NCBI GenBank assembly: GCA_016927675.1
Contig: JAFGMF010000106.1
Location: forward strand, 1 to 21,957
Length of the DNA stretch: 21,957 bases
Source: Candidatus Cloacimonadota bacterium
GTDB taxonomy: Bacteria > Cloacimonadota > Cloacimonadia > Cloacimonadales > TCS61
Direction of reading: 5' to 3'
In this document: piece by piece, positions 17,506-21,957 of the stretch
Layout of the letters: the number at the start of each line of letters is the position of its first letter
How positions within the stretch are numbered: the first letter of the stretch is position 1
The notes under the pieces: model-generated
Seen by the model: the letters and a program-made list of their open reading frames with translations, nothing else
What the model was told of the DNA's origin: nothing
Database searches by the model: none
Translations under genes and position numbers: made by a program

Positions 17506-18587
17506 AAATCCATCTTATCGTAGGAGCCAGACCTAACTTCATGAAAATGGCTCCTCTATACAAGGAATTCCAGAAATATCCTGCAGAATTCAAGGTAAAA
17601 TTGATCCATACCGGACAGCACTACGACGAACGAATGAGTAAATTATTTTTCGATGATCTGCAGTTACCCAAACCTGACGAATATCTGGAAGTAGGCTCGG
17701 GAAGTCATGGAGTTCAAACTGCAAGGATAATGGAACGTTACGAAAATGTATTGCTCAAACACAAACCTGATCTGGTATTTGTAGCCGGAGATGTCAACAG
17801 CACCATTGCCTGCGCTCTTGATGCCGTTAAACTCCATATCCCGGTAGCTCATCTGGAAGCAGGACTGAGAAGTCATGCCAGAACAATGCCGGAAGAGATT
17901 AACCGTATTCTTACAGATGCAATTTCTGATTATCTGCTGACTCCTTCCCCGGATGCAGATCAAAATCTGCTCAGAGAAGGAGTTGACCCGAAAAAGATCC
18001 ACTTTGTCGGCAATATTATGATAGATTCACTCAGTTATTATCAACCGATGGCAGAACATTCGGATATTCTGGATAGACTGGGATTAGAAAAAAAACAATA
18101 TGGTTTGATAACTCTGCATCGCCCTTCTAATGTCGATCATCTTGAGGGATTGACAATTATTCTGAAAGCCTTTGAGTCTATCTCTAAGAAAATCCCATTA
18201 ATCTTCCCCATCCATCCCAGAACCACTAAACAGATCGAAACATTCAAACTCAATAGCTTGCTTGAAAAAATTCACAATCTGATCCTGATCCCACCTGCAG
18301 GATATTATCAATTCCTGAACCTGCAGATGAACGCAAAATTTATTTTGACCGATTCCGGAGGTATTCAGGAAGAAAGCACCTGGCTTGGTGTTCCCTGCCT
18401 TACTCTGAGGCCGCAGACAGAACGCCCGGTTACCATAACCGAAGGGACAAATAAACTTGTAAAACTCGAGACTGAGGAAATTGTCAGAGAAACTGAATCA
18501 ATTTTAAACGGCAATATTAAACGGGGTAAAATCCCAGAATACTGGGATGGCAAAACAGCTTCCAGAATAGTTTCAATCTTCAGATAA
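17499..18587 (+). CDS. wecB: UDP-N-acetylglucosamine 2-epimerase (non-hydrolysing)
   Basis: This enzyme interconverts UDP-GlcNAc and UDP-ManNAc, supplying ManNAc or ManNAcA units for surface polysaccharides. The 362-residue GT-B-fold protein carries the family signatures: GARPNFMK with R11 and K16, HTGQHYD (37-43), GDVNST with D98, LEAGLRS with E120, EEINR, TLHRPSNVD with H207, HPRT, and the UDP site DSGGIQEES (285-293). It has no kinase domain, so it is not the bifunctional animal enzyme. AAGGAG at 17485-17490 serves ATG 17499. It is the last rightward gene, and no T-tailed terminator is seen for it on the + strand. Its position behind murA links two users of UDP-GlcNAc. Confidence 0.94.
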   Translation: MLKIHLIVGARPNFMKMAPLYKEFQKYPAEFKVKLIHTGQHYDERMSKLFFDDLQLPKPDEYLEVGSGSHGVQTARIMERYENVLLKHKPDLVFVAGDVNSTIACALDAVKLHIPVAHLEAGLRSHARTMPEEINRILTDAISDYLLTPSPDADQNLLREGVDPKKIHFVGNIMIDSLSYYQPMAEHSDILDRLGLEKKQYGLITLHRPSNVDHLEGLTIILKAFESISKKIPLIFPIHPRTTKQIETFKLNSLLEKIHNLILIPPAGYYQFLNLQMNAKFILTDSGGIQEESTWLGVPCLTLRPQTERPVTITEGTNKLVKLETEEIVRETESILNGNIKRGKIPEYWDGKTASRIVSIFR

Positions 18588-18610
18588 TTTTAGAAAACCG
18601 GATTAATAAC

Positions 18611-18640
18611 AAAAAAAAAGCTCCCGCCTGAACGGGAGCT
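18611..18640 (-). terminator. Intrinsic terminator of the groES-trxA unit
   Basis: An 8-bp stem AGCTCCCG (18619-18626) / CGGGAGCT (18633-18640) with a 6-nt loop is flanked on the left by nine A residues (18611-18619). Read leftward this is a GC-rich hairpin followed by a T run, a textbook rho-independent terminator located 20 bp after the trxA stop. On the + strand no T run follows the hairpin, so it should not efficiently stop the rightward wecB transcript. Confidence 0.9.
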
Positions 18641-18659
18641 AATGAGTTATAGTGCATCT

Positions 18660-18980
18660 CTAAAGCAGATGTTGAAATTTACTGATAATTTTATCCTTAG
18701 GAACAAGACCGATAATCTGATTCTCAATCGCCCCTTTGTTAAATATCAGTAATGTAGGTATAGACATAACATTATACTGATTCGCTATCCCTGGATTATC
18801 GTCAATATTGACTTTTACGACCTTGATTTTACCTGCATATTCCTCGGCAATTTTTTCAACTGTGGGTGTGATTGCCTTGCAAGGTCCACACCAGGGAGCC
18901 CAGAGATCAACAAGAACGGGAATTTCAGATTCCAGAACCTCAGATTTAAAATTCTCCTGTTTAACTTCCTGCGCTGCCAT
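18660..18980 (-). CDS. trxA: Thioredoxin
   Basis: This is a small cytoplasmic disulfide reductase that supplies electrons to ribonucleotide reductase and other enzymes and is re-reduced by thioredoxin reductase. The 106-residue protein has the classic active site WAPWCGPCK with C31 and C34, the cis-proline loop MSIPT (P75), and a single thioredoxin fold with no signal peptide. It starts 7 bp after groES. An AGG-rich ribosome-binding site overlaps the groES stop, so the two are very likely one heat-shock-controlled transcript that ends at the terminator just beyond. Confidence 0.96.
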   Translation of the reverse strand: MAAQEVKQENFKSEVLESEIPVLVDLWAPWCGPCKAITPTVEKIAEEYAGKIKVVKVNIDDNPGIANQYNVMSIPTLLIFNKGAIENQIIGLVPKDKIISKFQHLL

Positions 18981-18987
18981 AATATGC

Positions 18988-19260
18988 CTAACCTATGACA
19001 GCCAGAATGTCTGAACGGGAAATAATCTTCACTTTCTTTCCTTCGATATCAAACTCGTCCCCGCCATACTTGGAATAGAGAATATTGTCTCCAACTTTTA
19101 CCAGCTTCTGAAGCTCTTCATCAGTTCCAACCGCTACGATCTCTCCGATCTGAGGTTTCTCTTTCGCCGTATCCGGAATGATTATCCCACCAATATTCTT
19201 CTCGGCAACTTCTTCTTTGATCTCAATTACAACACGATCATCAAGTGGTTTTAATTTCAT
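18988..19260 (-). CDS. groES: Co-chaperonin GroES
   Basis: GroES caps the GroEL chamber during ATP-driven protein folding. The 90-residue protein starts MKLKPLDDRVVIE. It has the mobile loop that docks on GroEL (EEVAEKNIGGIIIPDTAKEK, about residues 16-35) and the SKYGGDEF roof-region motif. GGAGG on the minus strand (19268-19272) lies 7 nt before the ATG. groEL, normally directly downstream, is absent, and trxA takes its place. A CIRCE operator and promoter lie upstream, so HrcA control is expected. Confidence 0.97.
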   Translation of the reverse strand: MKLKPLDDRVVIEIKEEVAEKNIGGIIIPDTAKEKPQIGEIVAVGTDEELQKLVKVGDNILYSKYGGDEFDIEGKKVKIISRSDILAVIG

Positions 19261-19318
19261 CGTAATACCTCCACATTATTTTCATTTTACTCTTAAAATT
19301 TTAATTTATTTTCTTAAA

Positions 19319-19345
19319 TTAGCAAACGCTTTTTTAGAGTGCTAT
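19319..19345. promoter_or_regulatory. CIRCE operator (HrcA binding site)
   Basis: On the + strand, TTAGCAAAC (19319-19327), a 9-nt spacer and GAGTGCTAT (19337-19345) match the CIRCE consensus TTAGCACTC-N9-GAGTGCTAA at 7/9 and 8/9 positions with exactly the expected spacer length. It lies about 60 bp upstream of groES, overlapping the predicted -10 region and start site, where a repressor would block transcription. HrcA itself is not in the window. Confidence 0.85.
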
Positions 19346-19358
19346 GTTTTTGAGTCAA
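19331..19358 (-). promoter_or_regulatory. Predicted sigma-70-like promoter of groES-trxA
   Basis: On the minus strand, TTGACT (plus positions 19353-19358) is a good -35 box. A -10-like TAAAAA (19331-19336) follows with a 16-bp spacer, placing the start inside the CIRCE left arm and giving a leader of about 60 nt. The -35 block ATGTTTTTGAGTCAAG (19344-19359, + strand) is nearly identical to that before the SRP RNA gene. The -35 is convincing, the exact -10 less so. Confidence 0.6.
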
Positions 19359-19379
19359 GAAAAATTTTCAGCATCTGAA

Positions 19380-20651
19380 TCACTGTTGCACAAGAGGGAT
19401 CAATGTGGATACTAACTCTTTTTTCTGGATAATCTGCTGTTCACCAGTGCTCATGTCCTTTAAAATGACCGTTTTCCTTGCCAATTCTTCATCCCCGATG
19501 ATGAGTGAATAATTTGTCATGGCCTTGTCTGCAGATTTCATCTGCGCCTTGATCGAAGTTTTTGTAATGTCAAAATCTACTTTGATCCCATTAGTTCTCA
19601 ATTCATGAAGGATCCCGGCAGCTTGTGCTCTGGCTTGGTCACCGAGTAAAACAAGATAGATACTTTTCTCACTACTTTCATTAAAACCGATATTCTCGAT
19701 TTTCATGATTTCAATCAGTCTTTCAAATCCTCCAGCAAAGCCTATCCCGGGAGTTTTATCCCCGCCCAGATCTTCAACCAGACCATCATATCTGCCACCT
19801 CCGCAAAGGGTGTTCTGACTACCCAGTGCATCGGTAGTAAACTCAAATGCGGTTTTCACATAATAGTCCAAACCCCTGACAATTCTGGGATTGACGATAA
19901 ATTCTATTCCCTGATCAGTTAGATATTTCTGCACAAGTTCAAAATCCCTGCGACAGTTTTCATCCAGATAATCAAGAATTGAAGGAGCTTCCCGTGCATA
20001 ATTTCGACAACTATCTACTTTGCAGTCGAGAAGACGTTTGGGATTCTTTGTCAGCCGTTGTTGACAATCGGGGCATAAGTCAGTTTTCAGAGAACTGTAA
20101 TAATTCACCAGAGCTTGATCATACAAAGGTGAACAATCCCTGCAGCCAAGACTGTTCAATTCAAGTCGGAAATTTTTCAACCCCAGCTTGGTCAAAAACA
20201 TATTGGCAAGAGAGATCACTTCTGCATCCACAAACGGATCTTCGCTGCCGAAATGCTCAACACCATATTGATAAAACTGACGGAATCTACCCTTCTGGGG
20301 TCTGTCGTACCTGAACATAGGTCCAGAATAATAGACTCTGGTGATACTGGACTGTCTGCCCAGATTATTTTCGATAAAAGAACGAACGACTGAAGCTGTT
20401 CCTTCGGGACGAAGAGCAAAAACTCTGCCCTTCTTATCTTGAAATTTGTACATTTCTTTTTCTACTATATCACTGCTGTCGCCTACACTCCGTTCGAATA
20501 AATCTGCCTGCTCAAAAATCGGAGTTACAATCTCATGATAATTATAAAGTCGGCAGAGTTCCCGGAACTTATTCATCAGTTTATACCAGAATTGACTATC
20601 TTCGGGCAGAATATCATAGGTTCCCCGTGGGATTTTATATTTCAGACTCAT
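19380..20651 (-). CDS. hisS: Histidyl-tRNA synthetase
   Basis: HisRS is a class II synthetase that charges tRNA-His. From the chosen ATG (20651) the protein is 423 residues. Motif 1 lies around residues 41-70. Motif 2 is RVYYSGPMFRYDRPQKGRFRQF (split here as residues 105-126), the HisA loop RGLDYYVKTAFEF is at 259-271, and motif 3 is GIGFAGGFERL (302-312). A C-terminal anticodon-binding domain follows. The insertion domain has cysteines at 170/173, 193/196 and 210/215, plausibly structural metal ligands. AGGAG (20656-20660) lies 4 nt before ATG 20651, and an ATG five codons further up would place that site inside the gene, so I prefer the shorter form. It ends about 34 bp before the CIRCE site. 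Confidence 0.96.
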   Translation of the reverse strand: MSLKYKIPRGTYDILPEDSQFWYKLMNKFRELCRLYNYHEIVTPIFEQADLFERSVGDSSDIVEKEMYKFQDKKGRVFALRPEGTASVVRSFIENNLGRQSSITRVYYSGPMFRYDRPQKGRFRQFYQYGVEHFGSEDPFVDAEVISLANMFLTKLGLKNFRLELNSLGCRDCSPLYDQALVNYYSSLKTDLCPDCQQRLTKNPKRLLDCKVDSCRNYAREAPSILDYLDENCRRDFELVQKYLTDQGIEFIVNPRIVRGLDYYVKTAFEFTTDALGSQNTLCGGGRYDGLVEDLGGDKTPGIGFAGGFERLIEIMKIENIGFNESSEKSIYLVLLGDQARAQAAGILHELRTNGIKVDFDITKTSIKAQMKSADKAMTNYSLIIGDEELARKTVILKDMSTGEQQIIQKKELVSTLIPLVQQ

Positions 20652-20693
20652 AGAACTCCTCTGCAAAAATGTTCGCGCTTTTTTATCCTGTCA

Positions 20694-20720
20694 AATATAA
20701 CGCCCATCCTTCGTAGTCCA
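20694..20720 (-). promoter_or_regulatory. Weak candidate promoter of hisS
   Basis: On the minus strand TATATT (plus 20694-20699) is a 5/6 match to a -10 box, with TGGACT (20715-20720) a poor -35 at a short 15-bp spacing. The implied leader is about 35 nt. The -35 lies within an inverted repeat (20708-20738). A TTGACA at 20689-20694 is a better -35 by sequence but sits too close to the ribosome-binding site to work for hisS. Confidence 0.25.
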
Positions 20721-20738
20721 GAATAATCGGGACGAAGG
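20708..20738. repeat. Inverted repeat upstream of hisS
   Basis: CCTTCGT (20708-20714) and ACGAAGG (20732-20738) form a perfect 7-bp stem around a 17-nt loop. An alternative pairing uses CCTTC/GAAGG plus GTCC/GGAC with a small bulge. No T run follows on either strand, so it is not an ordinary terminator. It could be a regulatory dyad, an RNA-processing stem or one copy of a dispersed palindromic repeat, and one copy in one window cannot decide. Confidence 0.5.
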
Positions 20739-20787
20739 TGTGATAAATGGAGATGTCCTGTAACAGACAAACCTAGGGATTATCACA
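20739..20787. repeat. Long-arm inverted repeat downstream of SRP RNA gene
   Basis: TGTGATAA (20739-20746) and TTATCACA (20780-20787) are perfect 8-bp complements separated by 33 nt. Inside them TGTC and GACA form a smaller nested stem. It begins just beyond the predicted 3' end of the leftward SRP RNA and abuts the other inverted repeat at 20708-20738. It may help 3'-end formation or processing of the RNA, but no T run follows the outer arm. Confidence 0.45.
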
Positions 20788-20790
20788 TGA

Positions 20791-21060
20791 AAAAGGTGTG
20801 CACCTGCATTCGATAACTATTCCGAAAAAAAACGGACAGCCAGCTCAAAACAAGTTGACCTGCGGCACATCTTCAATTCTGCTTATTGCTGCTTCCTTCC
20901 GGACCTGACAAGGTTCACAGACGAAAATTGCGCAGGGCTTATTTCTCAACACCGCTTATCAATTTTTCAGGGGAAATCGATATTCTCCTGCAGGGATTCA
21001 GCCCCGCTGGAGCGGGTTGCGGGTTACAGGGCACCGCTATCTCCCCACCTAGCACACCTG
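20791..21060 (-). ncRNA. ffs: Signal recognition particle RNA, large type with Alu domain
   Basis: SRP RNA pairs with Ffh to target nascent membrane proteins. Read leftward, the core CAGGTCCGGAAGGAAGCAGC (plus 20889-20908) holds the conserved GGAA tetraloop and the Ffh-binding internal loops. The 5' part, GTGCTAGGTGGGGAGATAGC then GGTGCCC, is the Alu domain seen in the Bacillus subtilis 6S-like scRNA. The ends are joined by a perfect 8-bp helix, AGGTGTGC (21052-21059) with GCACACCT (20794-20801), followed by a T5 tail at 20790-20794. CCTGCA/TGCAGG, CCTGCG/CGCAGG and GTTGA/TCAAC extend the long central helix. The length of about 270 nt fits the large type. The exact ends are inferred to within a few bases. 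Confidence 0.93.
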
Positions 21061-21064
21061 ATGC

Positions 21065-21093
21065 ACTATTTTGAGGACATGTTTTTGTGTCAA
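21065..21093 (-). promoter_or_regulatory. Predicted promoter of the SRP RNA gene
   Basis: On the minus strand a consensus -35 TTGACA (plus 21088-21093) is followed after 17 bp by AATAGT (21065-21070), a 4/6 match to the -10 box. The predicted start, near 21058-21059, coincides with the first paired base of the RNA's closing helix, which supports both calls. The spacer begins CAAAAACAT exactly as in the groES promoter. Confidence 0.65.
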
Positions 21094-21147
21094 GTTTTGC
21101 TCAAACTGTAACCATTTAATACAACTCAGATTCTGAAACAGGAAAAG

Positions 21148-21252
21148 TTATTCACAAGGTTAAATATGTTAATTTTATCTTATCCCCATATTTTACAGGG
21201 TTTTATCTCGTTTCAATTAATACATCCACAAGTTATCCACATGTTATCCACC
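21148..21252 (+). other. Cluster of DnaA-box-like sites
   Basis: Five same-strand 9-mers resemble the DnaA box TTATCCACA: TTATTCACA (21148-21156, one mismatch), TTATCCCCA (21180-21188, one mismatch), ACATCCACA (21222-21230, two mismatches), TTATCCACA (21233-21241, perfect) and TTATCCACC (21244-21252, one mismatch). Starts are 32, 42, 11 and 11 bp apart, close to 3, 4, 1 and 1 helical turns, so all would face one side of the helix. The stretch between the first three is very AT-rich. It fills most of the 165-bp gap between the SRP RNA promoter and the peptidase gene. It may be an origin element, a titration site or a regulatory site. Confidence 0.7.
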
Positions 21253-21258
21253 AACAAG

Positions 21259-21957
21259 TCAGAGAGCTGGACCGAACGAAAAAGTCTTCTCCAGAAAAAG
21301 ATGCCAGCCGGTTTCGCTGAAAATCAGATTATCATAAAACTCAATCAGATCCGTGAAGGTCTGTGGATTAACCGGATACCAGATTGCCGCTGTGCCTACA
21401 TTGCCAGAATAATTATAAAATTCCTGAGCGATAAAAGCAGCATCTATCATCTCCAGGATAATCTCTGTGCTTACAGCTAAAGAATCTGGAATGTTTTCGA
21501 GCATAAGCTTGCTGAAAAATTCTTTAAGGTCAATATCAGAATCAAGGTCATTGAATTCTATGCACTCATTTCTGGCATCAGCAAAATACTGTGCTGCCGC
21601 TGAATCACTCCAGCTGGCGGTAAAATTGGTAAGTTCCCCGAGCAGCTCATCGAGCTTATCTGTTCTCAAGCAGGAACAGGACAGTTGAGGATTGATTCCC
21701 TGCTGATACTGACTTCCTCCGGGTCGGTAAGAGGCAATATAGGTCTGAGTAATTTCCAGACATAGAGCTTCAAGCGTTGCATAATCATTCCAGAAAGTAA
21801 GCAGATCAGAATAGGGAAATCCGTCTGTGCAGATCCTGTCTTCTGAGCCGATGATATATGATGCCTTGGTACCGATCTCGGTGAGAACTTCGCTTGTCTG
21901 CATATAACAGGCATCCAGAATAAGCAGATCCGGACGGTAATTCATTAAATTGAAAGC
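21259..21957 (-). CDS. Clostripain-like (C11) cysteine peptidase, N-terminus outside window
   Basis: The frame is open to the window edge, so the visible 232 residues are the C-terminal part. The fragment AFNLMNYRPDLLILDACYMQ followed by TSEVL...YIIGSED matches the catalytic-cysteine region of family C11 (clan CD, caspase-like fold), where the nucleophile is the Cys of the D-A-C motif. The partner His-Gly motif and any signal peptide should lie upstream, outside the window. C11 peptidases are usually exported and cleave after basic residues, but specificity cannot be read from this part. The remaining sequence is acidic and shows no transmembrane segment or sorting domain. The methionine at 21945 lies just before the catalytic motif and cannot be the true start. 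Confidence 0.75.
   Translation of the reverse strand, partial: AFNLMNYRPDLLILDACYMQTSEVLTEIGTKASYIIGSEDRICTDGFPYSDLLTFWNDYATLEALCLEITQTYIASYRPGGSQYQQGINPQLSCSCLRTDKLDELLGELTNFTASWSDSAAAQYFADARNECIEFNDLDSDIDLKEFFSKLMLENIPDSLAVSTEIILEMIDAAFIAQEFYNYSGNVGTAAIWYPVNPQTFTDLIEFYDNLIFSETGWHLFLEKTFSFGPAL

Noticed and set aside
18619..18640. The same hairpin as terminator for the rightward wecB transcript
   Set aside because: On the + strand it is followed by AATGAGTTAT rather than a T run, so efficient intrinsic termination is not expected.
20689..20694. TTGACA as the hisS -35 box
   Set aside because: The matching -10 would be poor and the start would fall on the ribosome-binding site, leaving no leader.
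20652..20790. T-box riboswitch upstream of hisS
   Set aside because: The gap is short, and no T-box core sequence or antiterminator/terminator pair is visible.
20825..20832. T8 run (minus strand) as the SRP RNA terminator
   Set aside because: The strand that closes the RNA's terminal helix (20794-20801) lies beyond it, so the full RNA must extend past this run; premature termination is possible but not the main end.
20886..21074. Rightward open frame of 62 codons
   Set aside because: It is antisense to the SRP RNA gene, resembles no protein I recognise and reflects the structured RNA sequence.
1..21957. CRISPR arrays, insertion sequences, prophage genes
   Set aside because: No regularly spaced direct repeats, transposase or phage-like proteins are seen anywhere in the window.

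Overview
The window is an AT-rich chromosomal core from a bacterium, probably an uncultivated lineage. It carries a long rightward ribosomal/RNA-polymerase super-operon (bases 1-18587) and then a set of leftward units (18660-21957). Clear GGAGG-type ribosome-binding sites stand before most genes, starts include TTG (rpoB) and GTG (rpoC, rpsL), and the SRP RNA is the long Bacillus-like type with an Alu domain. The conserved order tuf-rpmG-trnW-secE-nusG-rplKAJL-rpoBC-rpsLG-fusA occurs in many phyla. I lean weakly toward a Cloacimonadota/FCB-like candidate phylum, but the sequence alone does not prove this.

Region 1 (1-3266) holds the 3' end of EF-Tu, ribosomal protein L33, tRNA-Trp(CCA), SecE, NusG and the L11/L1/L10/L12 proteins. 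Region 2 (3267-11356) is a strong hairpin at the rplL-rpoB junction followed by the beta and beta' subunits of RNA polymerase. Region 3 (11357-14339) is rpsL-rpsG-fusA, with an EF-G that looks divergent in domain IV. Region 4 (14340-18587) continues on the same strand with nearly no spacing or with overlaps: prmC (release-factor methylation), murA (peptidoglycan), mnmA (tRNA 2-thiolation) and wecB (UDP-GlcNAc 2-epimerase). Translation, transcription and cell-wall precursor genes are therefore probably co-transcribed.

Region 5 is leftward. hisS (19380-20651) lies upstream of a groES-trxA pair that has its own promoter and a well-formed CIRCE operator (the HrcA heat-shock site) and ends in a strong intrinsic terminator at 18611-18640. 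Further right, a gene of about 270 nt for the large SRP RNA (20791-21060) is recognised by its tetraloop core, its Alu domain and a perfect 8-bp helix closing its two ends. The window ends inside a clostripain-like (C11) cysteine peptidase gene.

The most interesting non-coding signal is at 21148-21252, between the SRP RNA gene and the peptidase gene. It is a same-strand array of DnaA-box-like 9-mers: one perfect TTATCCACA, three with one mismatch and one with two. Their spacings (32, 42, 11, 11 bp) all approximate whole helical turns. It could be a replication origin or part of one, a DnaA-titration site, or a DnaA-controlled promoter. A second regulatory observation is a 16-nt block, 15/16 identical, that forms the -35 region of both the groES and SRP RNA promoters.
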